A stretch of 64,000 bases of DNA from Pedobacter zeae (lineage in GTDB: Bacteria; Bacteroidota; Bacteroidia; Sphingobacteriales; Sphingobacteriaceae). The stretch lies in NCBI RefSeq assembly GCF_014196715.1, contig NZ_JACIEF010000001.1, positions 912,872 through 976,871 on the forward strand, in the 5' to 3' direction. The position numbers and the translations under genes were made by a program. The number at the start of each line of letters is the position of its first letter. Position 1 is the first letter of the stretch. The notes below the pieces were generated by a model. The model did not search any database and was not told the DNA's origin. It was given only the letters and a program-made list of their open reading frames with translations. Below, piece after piece: positions 8,509 through 18,276 of the stretch.

Positions 8509-9290
8509 TCTAACTGCGCAGTGAACACCTGTTCCTGGTTTAAAACAACGCTGGCTGCCAGGCTTTCATTTAAAAATACCGAGTGGTATTGCTGGTCTGA
8601 ATTATTGATAAAAAGCACTGTCCGGTCTGAAATGTTGTTGATCACCTGGTCGACCAGTTTTGCAGAAACTGCCGGACAACCCTGGCTTCTACCCAGCCTG
8701 CCCAACTGATCGATAGTTTCCTGACTTACGTAACTTGCTCCATGTACCACAATTGATCTTTCTCTGGCATTGCTGTTAAACCCCTGGTCCATACCATCCA
8801 ATTTGAGCGAACGGCCGTGTTTACCGCTATAAATTTCGCCGGTTAAATAGAAGCCTAAACTACTTTGATTGGAATTTATCGTGTTGGAAAAAGATGAAGG
8901 TTTATCGCCACCACTGTTCTGGCCATGTGCCACCCAGGTGTTCATTAATAGTTTCTTACTGGCCAGGTCGATGATATAAAGCCGCTTTTTACAGCTTTCC
9001 TGATCAAAATCGGCTATGGTTAAAATGGATTTAGCATGGAGTAAACCAGAATATTTCATGTTGTAAAATCCGGTTAATGCCTTTTCGAAAACCTGTTCAC
9101 TTAATCCGGCAGAATCTAAACGCACCTGACGATAAATGGTTGAAATGTATCGGTTATACAGGCTGTCTGCAGCAATGGCCTTAACTGCTTCTTGTTGTGT
9201 ACGTGGAAGCTCCGTAGCTTTCCAGCTTGTTCCGACAATGCTTATACCCACCAAAAAAAACGTAGCAATGCCCAGGATGTATTTCTTCAT
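8505..9290 (-). CDS. Murein L,D-transpeptidase catalytic domain protein (YkuD_2)
   Basis: A 261-residue exported protein with an N-terminal hydrophobic segment (YILGIATFFLVGISIVG) that can serve as signal peptide or anchor. The C-terminal domain matches the YkuD_2 family: the catalytic motif is VVHGASYVSQ...LGRSQGCPAVS, with His in VVHGA and nucleophile Cys205. Such enzymes are predicted to form or exchange L,D cross-links or attach proteins in peptidoglycan in the periplasm; substrate here is not known. Monocistronic by layout. Confidence 0.85.
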   Translation of the reverse strand: MKKYILGIATFFLVGISIVGTSWKATELPRTQQEAVKAIAADSLYNRYISTIYRQVRLDSAGLSEQVFEKALTGFYNMKYSGLLHAKSILTIADFDQESCKKRLYIIDLASKKLLMNTWVAHGQNSGGDKPSSFSNTINSNQSSLGFYLTGEIYSGKHGRSLKLDGMDQGFNSNARERSIVVHGASYVSQETIDQLGRLGRSQGCPAVSAKLVDQVINNISDRTVLFINNSDQQYHSVFLNESLAASVVLNQEQVFTAQLD

Positions 9291-9503
9291 TCAGTATACT
9301 TTGGCTTAATATTGAGTTATTTATACGGTTGTTTAGCCCAGATGTTGCCTATGTTTATTTCGAAATCCCGAAAATGGGACTTGTTTTACATGCTCATGAC
9401 CTAAATGCCAGTTATAGAGCTGTTAAGAATGTGAATTTGTGATTATTCAGAGAATTGAGCTAACAAAGTCTTTTATTTAGTGTTATCATTTAAATTCCAA
9501 CCT

Positions 9504-10949
9504 ATGAAAGTTTTATTAACAGGTGCAAATGGCTATATCGGTACCCGATTAATTCCACTTCTACTGGAAGAAAAACATGAAGTTATTTGTATGGTCAGGG
9601 ATAAGCGGAGGTTCATTTCCGAATCTGAATTAAGTGATCAGGTAAAGATAATTACCGGCGATTTGCTTAAAGCCGAAAGCTTAACTGAAATTCCCGAAGA
9701 TATAGATGCCGCTTATTACCTCGTACATTCCATGTCATCCAGCCAAACCGGATTTTCAGATATGGAAAAAACTTCTTCTGAAAATTTTTCAGAAGTCATT
9801 AAAAAAACAAATTGCAAACAGCTTATTTATTTAACGGGCATAGCAAACGATGAACATTTATCGAGGCATTTAGGATCAAGGTTAGCCGTTGAAGAAGAGC
9901 TTAAATTATCAGGAAAAGCCTGCACCATTTTGCGGGCGGCCATTATTATTGGTTCAGGGAGCGCCTCATTTGAGATTATACGCGATTTAACTGAGAAAAT
10001 ACCTTTTATGATTACGCCCAAATGGGTAGAAACACGCTGTCAGCCAATTGGTATACGCGATGTTTTGGCTTATCTCATCGGTGTGCTGCACAATGATAAA
10101 GCTTATAATCAAACTTTTGATATCGGTGGACCTGATATTTTAACTTATCGTGAAATGCTTTTGGGGTATGCCAAAGAGCGGGGATTGAAAAGATGGATCG
10201 TCACCGTACCCGTATTAACACCAAGGTTATCTTCTTTATGGCTAAACATGATTACAGCTGTACCATATTCGCTTGCCAGAAGTTTGGTAGATAGCATGAA
10301 AAACGAAGTGATATGTAAAGATAACCGCATACAGGAAGTAGTTCCCCGTAATTGTTTAAGCTATGCAGAATGCCTGCACCTGGCTTTTGAAAAAATTGAT
10401 CAGAATTCTATTGTTTCGAGCTGGAAAGATGCTTTGAACCGTGGTTATCTCCATTCGAATTTTATGGACCAGATTAAGGTTCCGCAAAACGGAACCCTGG
10501 AGTATAAAGTTAAAATGCCTTTTGAACGCAAAGCGGAAGAAGTATTTGATAATATTTGGAGCATTGGGGGCAATAGGGGCTGGTATTTTATGGATTGGCT
10601 TTGGCATTTGCGTGGGTTTTTAGACAAAATGTTTGGTGGGGTAGGAACGCGAAGGGGTAGAACCAGCAACACTGATCTGCAGGCAGGTGATGTGCTGGAC
10701 TTTTGGCGGGTCTTGCTGGCCGATAAAAAAGCGAAAAGGCTGCTGCTTTATGCAGAAATGAAAGTACCTGGAGAGGCCTGGCTGGAACTTAAATTAATCG
10801 AATTTCGAGGAAAAGCCTTTCTGTCTCAGATTGCCACATTCAGGCCGAAGGGTTTATGGGGCAGGATATATTGGTATGCCATGTGGCCTTTTCATATTGT
10901 CCTTTTTAAAGGTATGGCTAAAGAGATTACCACCTATAAACCCAAATAA
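9504..10949 (+). CDS. NAD(P)-binding SDR protein with C-terminal DUF2867
   Basis: A 481-residue two-domain protein. The N-terminal half is an extended short-chain dehydrogenase/NmrA-like Rossmann domain with the TGANGYIG dinucleotide motif right after the start. A YLTGIAND segment stands where the catalytic Tyr region is expected. From about residue 340 a DUF2867 domain follows (GGNRGWYFMDWLWHLRGFLDKMFGGVGTRRGR...DFWRVL). The reading frame is open upstream to a GTG at 9480, but the ATG at 9504 places MKVLLTGANG exactly at the fold start. The substrate is unknown; a complex I assembly or oxidoreductase role cannot be separated from sequence. Confidence 0.8.
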   Translation: MKVLLTGANGYIGTRLIPLLLEEKHEVICMVRDKRRFISESELSDQVKIITGDLLKAESLTEIPEDIDAAYYLVHSMSSSQTGFSDMEKTSSENFSEVIKKTNCKQLIYLTGIANDEHLSRHLGSRLAVEEELKLSGKACTILRAAIIIGSGSASFEIIRDLTEKIPFMITPKWVETRCQPIGIRDVLAYLIGVLHNDKAYNQTFDIGGPDILTYREMLLGYAKERGLKRWIVTVPVLTPRLSSLWLNMITAVPYSLARSLVDSMKNEVICKDNRIQEVVPRNCLSYAECLHLAFEKIDQNSIVSSWKDALNRGYLHSNFMDQIKVPQNGTLEYKVKMPFERKAEEVFDNIWSIGGNRGWYFMDWLWHLRGFLDKMFGGVGTRRGRTSNTDLQAGDVLDFWRVLLADKKAKRLLLYAEMKVPGEAWLELKLIEFRGKAFLSQIATFRPKGLWGRIYWYAMWPFHIVLFKGMAKEITTYKPK

Positions 10950-10964
10950 TTAAATCTATTTTGC

Positions 10965-10972
10965 TATTTTTG
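10965..10972 (+). promoter_or_regulatory. -7 box TATTTTTG before the 40-aa ORF
   Basis: Matches TAnnTTTG 18 bases before the ATG at 10991. The surrounding TTTTGCT (10959-10965) and AGCAAAA (10974-10980) form an inverted repeat that could alternatively end the preceding transcript. Confidence 0.4.
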
Positions 10973-10990
10973 CAGCAAAAAAGTAGATAA

Positions 10991-11113
10991 ATGCCCAACG
11001 AGGAAAATGATTACTCTTTCTGGACCAAGTACAAGCGATTTGCATCAACCGAGATTTTAATGTACCTGATCATGATTATCGGTATTGGCCTCGGAATTAT
11101 TTTTTTAAGCTGA
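10991..11113 (+). CDS. Small single-pass membrane protein, 40 aa
   Basis: ATG 10991 to TGA 11113 encodes 40 residues. The N-terminal half is polar and aromatic (PNEENDYSFWTKYKRFAST), followed by one hydrophobic helix (MYLIMIIGIGLGIIF). The clean polar-plus-helix architecture, a candidate -7 box at 10965 and its separation from the upstream gene argue for a real small protein. Its last 17 bases overlap the convergent DUF3857 gene. Function unknown. Confidence 0.55.
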   Translation: MPNEENDYSFWTKYKRFASTEILMYLIMIIGIGLGIIFLS

Positions 11114-13004
11114 GGGCAAGTTTTAAATAATCAGCCTCATTGATGTCGTTAATAAATTTAGAAAAGTCGGCATATTTTTCAGCAGGAAACGTTCCGTCAT
11201 TTAAAACTAACTTTCTATAATACGTTAGTTTTTTGCCTTCCAAAGATGTTTTACAAACATACTGCCCAAAATCACTTTTAAATTTTTTATCCTGTTCCAT
11301 AATTAAGGCCGTATCTACATTATCAGGCAGCATGTAAACGATGGTATCTTCATCAGTATAACCCCGGTTAATGTAAACGGGAAGATTCCTGTTTCTTATT
11401 TCAGGGATTGATCGTTTTATGTTAAACGCATTAAGCTGTAAAAACATCTTATTTCCGTTAACTGGCGCATAATTACGGATATTGACGACGATATCTTCCG
11501 TTAATGTAGGGGATAGATCTTTTTTCTGTGCTAAAGATACTGTTCCGAAATCGATGTTATCAATGTTATATGCTTTCTTTAATAACTGATGCTGCTCGGT
11601 TGTTGATTTACCAATCAGCGATTCCTGATTTTCATACTGTGAACCAGCATAAACGGTATTCATTTTTCCAGAGACGCTCCCGTCTAAATGAAGGGTTAAA
11701 TCGGCCTTACGTACCTGTAAATTTTCAGCAGTTGTAAGCTTGGGAGTATGCAGTAGTTTTCCTCCGTCAGCTGTACAGGCCAGTACCAGCCTATCGTCGG
11801 TAAAATCGCTTAAAAAACCAAACGGAATCTTTTGGCTGGTGCATTCTAACCAGGTGGTATCGCCCTTTAGTGGCATGCAAAGGATAACATGATTGCCCTG
11901 CGCCATACTGGCGTATGTTGGATCTATGCTTTTCTTTTCCGAACCTGCAGATACCACACAGTAATACGCCTCTATATCTGCTGCACCAAGCAGGCTCTGC
12001 ATATAATTTACCAAAGCTTTACAATCGCCATAACCCAGCCGGTCTACTTCGCTGGCTGCAATGGGCTGAAAACCACCAATACCAATTTGTACACTAACAT
12101 ACCTTGTTTTGTCCTGTAAATACTGATAAATTTTACGCGCTTTGTCTTTCTCTGTTTTTTCGTTTTTTACCAGGTTTTTGACCATTTCTACAGTGGCAGG
12201 AGGTAAGGTTTTGCGGGCTGACAACAAATCGTCATATATCCATTTACCCAATTCTTTCCAGTTGCTATAACTCCCTTTATGGTTGTAATAATAAAACTCT
12301 TGCGGCGTAATTTGGATATGGGTAGCATAAGTTTCATGTGCCGGACTATAAGGTTCAGTTCTAACGGCCTGGATATTGTTTACTTTCCAGGTTGTTTTTT
12401 TCTGCTTGTCATCCGTAAATATTTCAGGCGCCTCGCTATAATTTTGGGTTTTTATTCTTACCTGGTCTGTCGGTTTGCAAATAAAGGTATAAGTACTTTT
12501 CTCTACTGAAACATCGGCTGCCGGTTTGGGGCTCCAATCGGGTATAATGAGGTTTTGCTTATTTCTAATTTCATAATTGTAAACCACCGTGTAGGGATAT
12601 TGGTTTACCGATGGCAGATAGTGTTTTACACGGCTATCAACAAAAAGTGAAAACCCATCGGCGGCACTCATGTCGGAAAAATCATTTTGCGAGAATTTAT
12701 TGGTGAGTTTACCTACACTGTTGTAAACTTCTCCTTTTATGCCTTTAATGGAAACGGTTTTATCATAGTAGATTACCAAACGGGCTTCGTCCTCTCCGTT
12801 TTGGTTAAATACCGTAATCGCCTTTTTAACATTGAGGATTACATTATCGTACGATCGCATATCAATCGTTGTTTCTTCATTTCTGATACAGGCATTGGCC
12901 CTGTTACGGAGGCCGGATGGAATTAAATCGACATCATAATTGTCTTGTGCCAAACTGATAGCAGAAACCAAAAGCAAAGAAAACACTGTGAATAAGAATC
13001 TCAT
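11097..13004 (-). CDS. Exported DUF3857/transglutaminase-like protein, catalytic residues intact
   Basis: A 635-residue exported protein with signal peptide MRFLFTVFSLLLVSAISLAQ. A DUF3857 beta-rich domain occupies roughly residues 30-230. A transglutaminase-like papain-fold core follows: the nucleophile Cys328 in GYGDCKAL, His372 in GNHVILC, and an acidic third position in TTWLECTS. The C-terminal ~200 residues are beta-rich. It probably acts in the periplasm or on the cell surface; substrate unknown. Its ATG directly follows the stop of the upstream paralogue (13005), so they form an operon. The two are paralogues with only one retaining the catalytic dyad. Confidence 0.85.
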   Translation of the reverse strand: MRFLFTVFSLLLVSAISLAQDNYDVDLIPSGLRNRANACIRNEETTIDMRSYDNVILNVKKAITVFNQNGEDEARLVIYYDKTVSIKGIKGEVYNSVGKLTNKFSQNDFSDMSAADGFSLFVDSRVKHYLPSVNQYPYTVVYNYEIRNKQNLIIPDWSPKPAADVSVEKSTYTFICKPTDQVRIKTQNYSEAPEIFTDDKQKKTTWKVNNIQAVRTEPYSPAHETYATHIQITPQEFYYYNHKGSYSNWKELGKWIYDDLLSARKTLPPATVEMVKNLVKNEKTEKDKARKIYQYLQDKTRYVSVQIGIGGFQPIAASEVDRLGYGDCKALVNYMQSLLGAADIEAYYCVVSAGSEKKSIDPTYASMAQGNHVILCMPLKGDTTWLECTSQKIPFGFLSDFTDDRLVLACTADGGKLLHTPKLTTAENLQVRKADLTLHLDGSVSGKMNTVYAGSQYENQESLIGKSTTEQHQLLKKAYNIDNIDFGTVSLAQKKDLSPTLTEDIVVNIRNYAPVNGNKMFLQLNAFNIKRSIPEIRNRNLPVYINRGYTDEDTIVYMLPDNVDTALIMEQDKKFKSDFGQYVCKTSLEGKKLTYYRKLVLNDGTFPAEKYADFSKFINDINEADYLKLALSLKK

Positions 13005-14978
13005 TTAATTTGCCTTTTTTAGTAAAAGTTCTGTTTTTTGGTTTTGTATAATCTTGCTATAGAATTCTTTTAGGTAAGGATATTCTTCCGGTTGATAAAT
13101 AGCATTATTAAACTGTAAAACCTGATTCATTGAAATGGTATTTTCATCCATGCCGGTTTGCAACAGATATTTTCCACCGGCGTTGGGTAAAGCAATAGCA
13201 AGATCTTTAGGTTTTTCCAGCAATTGGTATTTTTCGGGCAAAATTACATTGATCACAATTCGCTCCTCAGATGCTGCACCCAGATCAACAGGGTAGGTAC
13301 GGACGTTTAAATTAAACGGGTTTTTGGAAATCGTGTTGATAAAAAACGGGCTAAAATAAAACTGATCTTTATTGGTACCATCGTTTATGCTAAACTCCAC
13401 GTCATATTTTTCTGTTAAAGAATTTTCTACACTATCCAGGTTCGAAATCTGATGGTTCAGTATCTTAATTCTGGTTAAGCGCTCATCCAGTTTTTCTACA
13501 TACTCATCAGGAGAATTGTACCTGAGAATCTCTTTACGTTTGCTGTAGGCTGCGTAACCCATGGTATGGGTAGTTAATGTGCCGATAATTTTTCCGTCGG
13601 TTGTCATTTTTCCGGTCAGGATATAACTGCTGCTTGTTTTCTGACTTGCCTTTAAATCGATCCAGTAAGATGGTTTTTTTAAATTAATTACCCTTCCCTG
13701 ATCGTTAATACAACGCAGGGGTAGCAAGCCGAAGGGCAACAGTGGTTCTGTTGCATCCAATAAATAACTTTTATCGGCAATATTTACCTTGGCAATGAGG
13801 TAATTAAAATCACTCATTACCGGATAAAGTTTGTTTACGGTTCCATTATCGCGGGTAGAAAGTATAACGGCTTCAGCATCCAAACCAGCTGCAGAAAGTG
13901 CTGCAATTAAGCTCAGGTTAATATCTGCCACATTGCCTGATCTGTTCTCGAGTGCCTTTTTAATGTTATCTTCTGAGTATTTTCCGTAATAATTATTCCA
14001 TTTGATCTGTTTCTTGATGTAGTTATAAATGGATTTTGCTTTGTCTAAATCTGTTGAACTTCCCTTGGTGATTGTTGGAATGAGGTCTTTAAAAACATCT
14101 TTCCTTTTCATCTGGTCGCCCAGTGTCTTGTAAGATGACAGTTCGTAATCAATATCCTTCCAAGTTTTGGTATAATACGTTTTGCTGCCATTTAAATTCT
14201 GGACATCCGAAAGCTCAAAATAAATAGCCGATTTGAAGTTACTGGGAGCAGTCATGTTATCTTCCTCAATAAATGCCGGGATATTTTTCATCATATAGTT
14301 GATTTTTGAGCAATCGATAGCTATCCCCGAAAGCCTTAAACATTCTTTGCTCAACTCTACTTTTTGATCGGTCAGTTTTTGAAATCCGCGCAACGAAACA
14401 TTGTAATTGTAAATGCCCGGAATGTAAACCAGGTATTCACTGATCACTTTAGGAATATTGCTTTGAAATTCCCATGTTTTGAAATTAAATAAATTGGGAG
14501 ATTTTAACCTATAGCTGTATTCTATTACCGACCCTTCGCTAAGGTTTGGAAGCGTAAATTTGGTGAGCCGGGTATATTTCGACCGGTTTTCGGTAAAAAC
14601 AGCCTTTTTGTCCATCACTGTTTCTATAAAATTATTATCAACATAATTAAAAGTAGATGCTTTTAAATCGCTGATCGTTTCTTCGCGGGATTCGTCTTTA
14701 TAGGTAGGAATAATGATATTGGCTTCCTTAAAGCCATCTTTATTGTAGATTTTAATTTTTACATGGTATTCAAAAATCAGTTCTAAGCTGCCGGTATTAT
14801 CGTCTCGCTGGATCGATGCCGTACCAAATTCTTTTAAAACAATAGCATTGGCAGTACTGTCTAATTTTTTTCTGTCGAATTCATAATCGTCGTGGGTGAT
14901 CGATCCAAAGGTAAAATCTTGAGCGTAAAGGTTTAGTGATAAAAACAGGAAGAATATTATGGATAATGCCTTATTCAT
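13005..14978 (-). CDS. Exported DUF3857 protein, transglutaminase-like pseudoenzyme
   Basis: A 657-residue exported paralogue of the next gene, with signal peptide MNKALSIIFFLFLSLNLYAQ. The ATG at 14978 is chosen over a TTG at 15002 because it starts the signal peptide cleanly. DUF3857 covers about residues 50-230, then a transglutaminase-like core. Where the catalytic Cys is expected the sequence reads RSGNVADINL, with Val350 in place of Cys, and the expected His position reads DFNYLIAK (Tyr). The third position is kept in LLDATEP. Cys and His are both lost, so it is predicted to be non-catalytic and perhaps a binding partner of its neighbour. Family members lacking the Cys are common in Bacteroidota. 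Confidence 0.8.
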   Translation of the reverse strand: MNKALSIIFFLFLSLNLYAQDFTFGSITHDDYEFDRKKLDSTANAIVLKEFGTASIQRDDNTGSLELIFEYHVKIKIYNKDGFKEANIIIPTYKDESREETISDLKASTFNYVDNNFIETVMDKKAVFTENRSKYTRLTKFTLPNLSEGSVIEYSYRLKSPNLFNFKTWEFQSNIPKVISEYLVYIPGIYNYNVSLRGFQKLTDQKVELSKECLRLSGIAIDCSKINYMMKNIPAFIEEDNMTAPSNFKSAIYFELSDVQNLNGSKTYYTKTWKDIDYELSSYKTLGDQMKRKDVFKDLIPTITKGSSTDLDKAKSIYNYIKKQIKWNNYYGKYSEDNIKKALENRSGNVADINLSLIAALSAAGLDAEAVILSTRDNGTVNKLYPVMSDFNYLIAKVNIADKSYLLDATEPLLPFGLLPLRCINDQGRVINLKKPSYWIDLKASQKTSSSYILTGKMTTDGKIIGTLTTHTMGYAAYSKRKEILRYNSPDEYVEKLDERLTRIKILNHQISNLDSVENSLTEKYDVEFSINDGTNKDQFYFSPFFINTISKNPFNLNVRTYPVDLGAASEERIVINVILPEKYQLLEKPKDLAIALPNAGGKYLLQTGMDENTISMNQVLQFNNAIYQPEEYPYLKEFYSKIIQNQKTELLLKKAN

Positions 14979-15162
14979 TTGAGCGTATATAAATTGCCGC
15001 AATTTAGTCTTAGAAACCTGTATTCTAAAATAATTTTTGAATTAAAATTATAAATTAATAAAGCGGTTTTACAGAACTAATGAAACCTTTTTAGCACTTT
15101 TGAAAAAAAGAATCCGACATTCCGATTCAGATCTAAATGTCGCCAATCTCACATAATAAGAA

Positions 15163-16116
15163 ATGAAATTAAATTTAAAACGCCCTTTAGCATTTTTTGA
15201 TTTAGAAGCTACCGGAATTAATGTTGGAGCCGACAGGATCGTTGAAATAGCGATTTTAAAAGCCATGCCAGATGGTTCTGAGCTTGTTAAAACCTGGCGC
15301 ATAAATCCTGAAATGCCTATTCCGTTACAAACTTCGCTAATACACGGTATTTACGATGAAGATGTTGCCAATGAGCCTACTTTTAAAGCCCTGGCAGCAG
15401 AAATTGCCGCTTTTATTGGAGAAAGTGACCTGGCCGGATACAATTCAAATAAATTTGATATTCCAATGCTCCTGGAAGAATTTTTAAGGGCAGAAGTGGA
15501 TTTTGATATGAACAATCGCAAGTTTGTTGATGTACAGAATATTTTCCACCAAATGGAACAGCGTACCTTAAAAGCGGCATATAAATTCTATTGCCAGGAA
15601 GACCTGGTTAACGCACATAATGCAGAGGCAGATGTAATTGCAACCTATAAGGTTTTACTCGGGCAACTGGAAATGTACAAGGAAACGGAGTTCGAAAACA
15701 AACAGGGCGTAAAAAGTATTCCGGTTGTAAATGATGTAGATGCCTTACATGTATTTACCAATATCAACAAACCCGTAGATTTTGCCGGCCGCCTGGTATA
15801 CAATGATCATGATGAGGTGTGCTTTAACTTTGGTAAGCACAAAGGTAAAACCACCGCTCAGGTATTTTCGGTAGAGCCTAGTTATTATGCATGGATGAAG
15901 AATGGCGATTTTCCATTGTACACGAAAAAGAAGTTAGATGAAGAGTGGGCGAAGTTCAATGCGAAGAAAAATGAGAGCAAGGTGGCAAAACCTCAACCCA
16001 ATGCGCCGGCAAACAAACCTCAATATCAACGGAAACCCCAGCCGAAGCAGGAGGAACCAGCAAAGCCGATCAATTCAGATATGTTGGAACAATTGAAAAT
16101 GAAGTTTGGTAAGTAA
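15163..16116 (+). CDS. DEDDh 3'-5' exonuclease with ExoX-like C-terminal domain
   Basis: A 317-residue protein. The N-terminal domain is a DnaQ/RNase T-type exonuclease: Exo I AFFDLEATG with Asp13 and Glu15, Exo II around GYNSNKFDIPML, and Exo III NAHNAEADVIATY with the His and Asp of the DEDDh class. Residues ~215-260 (CFNFGKHKGKTTAQVF...YYAWMKNGDFP) resemble the C-terminal domain of exodeoxyribonuclease X-like proteins. A proline/lysine/glutamine-rich linker and a short terminal helix (DMLEQLKMKFG) finish the protein. Likely acts on single-stranded DNA or RNA ends in repair or degradation. It is divergent from the DUF3857 pair. Confidence 0.85.
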   Translation: MKLNLKRPLAFFDLEATGINVGADRIVEIAILKAMPDGSELVKTWRINPEMPIPLQTSLIHGIYDEDVANEPTFKALAAEIAAFIGESDLAGYNSNKFDIPMLLEEFLRAEVDFDMNNRKFVDVQNIFHQMEQRTLKAAYKFYCQEDLVNAHNAEADVIATYKVLLGQLEMYKETEFENKQGVKSIPVVNDVDALHVFTNINKPVDFAGRLVYNDHDEVCFNFGKHKGKTTAQVFSVEPSYYAWMKNGDFPLYTKKKLDEEWAKFNAKKNESKVAKPQPNAPANKPQYQRKPQPKQEEPAKPINSDMLEQLKMKFGK

Positions 16117-16200
16117 ATAACTTGTTAGGCGGTTAATTGTTTAAACTGGTTAACTGATGTTAAACGCTATGCGCATTGCGCTAAGCCCTAAGCTCAAAAA

Positions 16201-18060
16201 ATGAAATCTATAAAAATATTTGGTCTTTTATTGTGTGGAGCATTTTATGCGGATGCACAAACAATTTTACCGGTAGCTCCCGAATTTCAGAAAGCCTACC
16301 AGAAAGAAACCAGGAACACAAATGGTAAGCCTGGTAAGAATTACTGGCAGAATAGTTCAAAGTACGATTTAAATGTAGATTTTAATCCTGTAAGCAGGCT
16401 GCTGAAAGGAAAAGTACAGGTTACTTATAGCAACAACAGTCCGGATACTTTGAAAGAAATCTGGTTTAAGCTTTATCCTAATCTTTACAAAAAAGGGACA
16501 CCAAGGAAAGCAAAGTTTGCAGAGTTAGACCTGGGCGATGGTGTGGCAATTGAAAAATTGATAGCCAACGGAAAGGCAGTAACTGACTTTAAGATTGACG
16601 GTACCAATATGACCGTTAATGTTCCGGCTGTTTTACCCGGAAAAACAATCAGTTTTTCTATTAATTACAGTTATACTTTAAATAAAGGGTCGCATATGCG
16701 TACTGGTCAGGTAGATGAGGGTTCTCATTTTGTGGCTTACTTCTTTCCGCGTATTGCAGTTTATGATGATATTGATGGCTGGAATAAATATCCTTACACC
16801 GGTGCCGAGGAGTTTTATAACGATTTCGATCAGTTTAATGCGGCCATTACCGTACCGGGCGATTATGGCGTTTGGGCAACCGGCGATTTGAAAAATCCCT
16901 CCGAGGTTTTTCAAAAAGATGTGGTGTCGAGAATGCTGGCTGCTGAAAAAAACAATAATGTTGTTGATGTGATTACGGATAAAGATCTGGCTGATAAAAA
17001 AGTAACACAACCCAATGCTTTCAATACTTTTAAGTTTGAAGCCAAAAATGTTACCGATTTTGTATTTGCCTTGAGCGATCATTACCTGTGGAAATCGAGC
17101 AGTTTGGTTGTTGATCCCAAAACGAAAAGAAGAACCCGCGTGGATGCGGTTTTTAATTCAAAACATAAAGATTATTACGAGGTAATCGATTTTGCCAGTA
17201 AAACGGTAGAAGCCATGAGTTATACTTTCCCGAAATGGCCTTTTCCGTATAACCACGAAACAATATTTGATGGTTTAGACCAGATGGAATACCCTATGAT
17301 GGTGAACGACAACCCTGTTGATAACCGTACTGATGCCATTACCTTAACCGATCATGAAATTTTCCACACCATGTTTCCGTTTTACATGGGCATAAACGAA
17401 ACCAAATATGGCTGGATGGATGAGGGCTGGGCAACTATTGGCGAGTGGCTTATCTCACCAATGATCGATTCTACCATCGTAGACGAGTATGGTGTTCAGC
17501 CTACTGCATCATCTTCAGGAGGCAAAGATGATACGCCGATTATGACCTTAACGCCAGATTTAAAAGGATCAGGCTCTTTTACCAACTCTTACCCTAAACC
17601 TGGTTTAGCTTATTTATATGTTAAAGATTACCTGGGGGATGAATTGTTTACCAAAGCTTTGCACACCTATATTCAAAACTGGAATGGTAAACACCCCATG
17701 CCCTATGATTTCTTTAATAGCATAAATGCAGGTAGTGGTAAAGATTTGAACTGGTTTTGGAAAGCCTGGTTTTTTGAAGATGGCGTAACCGATATGGCCA
17801 TAAAAGCTGTTGATCAAACTTCAGGCGGTTATACGGTTACTGTAGAAAATAAGAGCATTAAGCCTTTACCTATCGATTTAACCCTGACTTATGAAGATGG
17901 TTCTGTTGAAAAGCGCCACAGTACGATCGGCATTTGGGAAAAAGGAGATAAACAGGTTAAAATAAATGTAAAAACGAGCAAAAAATTATCAAAGGTGGTG
18001 ATGGGAGATCCGCATACACCCGATAAGGTGAAAAGCGATAATAGTTTTTCGGTAAAATAG
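16201..18060 (+). CDS. M1 family zinc metallopeptidase, exported
   Basis: A 619-residue gluzincin with signal peptide MKSIKIFGLLLCGAFYADAQ. A beta-sandwich N-terminal domain precedes the catalytic domain with HEIFHTMFP (His385, Glu386, His389) and the third zinc ligand Glu408 in DEGWATIGEW, giving the M1 HExxH-18-E spacing. No obvious GxMEN exopeptidase motif is seen; the related position reads GLDQMEYPMMV. Probably an exported aminopeptidase for peptide scavenging; exact specificity is not predictable. It converges on queG across a repeat-containing gap. Confidence 0.88.
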   Translation: MKSIKIFGLLLCGAFYADAQTILPVAPEFQKAYQKETRNTNGKPGKNYWQNSSKYDLNVDFNPVSRLLKGKVQVTYSNNSPDTLKEIWFKLYPNLYKKGTPRKAKFAELDLGDGVAIEKLIANGKAVTDFKIDGTNMTVNVPAVLPGKTISFSINYSYTLNKGSHMRTGQVDEGSHFVAYFFPRIAVYDDIDGWNKYPYTGAEEFYNDFDQFNAAITVPGDYGVWATGDLKNPSEVFQKDVVSRMLAAEKNNNVVDVITDKDLADKKVTQPNAFNTFKFEAKNVTDFVFALSDHYLWKSSSLVVDPKTKRRTRVDAVFNSKHKDYYEVIDFASKTVEAMSYTFPKWPFPYNHETIFDGLDQMEYPMMVNDNPVDNRTDAITLTDHEIFHTMFPFYMGINETKYGWMDEGWATIGEWLISPMIDSTIVDEYGVQPTASSSGGKDDTPIMTLTPDLKGSGSFTNSYPKPGLAYLYVKDYLGDELFTKALHTYIQNWNGKHPMPYDFFNSINAGSGKDLNWFWKAWFFEDGVTDMAIKAVDQTSGGYTVTVENKSIKPLPIDLTLTYEDGSVEKRHSTIGIWEKGDKQVKINVKTSKKLSKVVMGDPHTPDKVKSDNSFSVK

Positions 18061-18141
18061 GTTCGCCTAAGCAAGCCAGGTTGCGCTATAATTTGCTTAG
18101 TTCGGCCTGACTTGCTTAATACTGATAGTTTTGTTATGCTT

Positions 18142-18270
18142 CGTCATCCCGACTGTAGCAAAGCGAGGGGAGAGATCTTTAAATATAATATTGTCCCGGG
18201 TCTTCGACTCCGCTCAGACTGACATATTGATATGGATTTCTGGACCAGTTGCAGTTCGCCCGAAATGACG
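18142..18270. repeat. Dispersed CGTCAT...ATGACG hairpin element, copy 1
   Basis: Begins CGTCATCCCGACTG and ends CCGAAATGACG, with an inner segment TCTTCGACTCCGCTCAGA related to other copies. It fills the convergent gap between the M1 peptidase and queG, so it may end transcripts from both sides. Related copies are near 26095, 32374, 32611, 47361, 51986, 52172 and 57601, with a fragment inside the gene at 30131. Confidence 0.65.
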
Positions 18271-18276
18271 AAAATA

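Noticed and set aside
16678..17082. A 134-codon frame antisense to the M1 peptidase gene
   Set aside because: It lies wholly within a well-supported gene on the other strand, with no features of its own.
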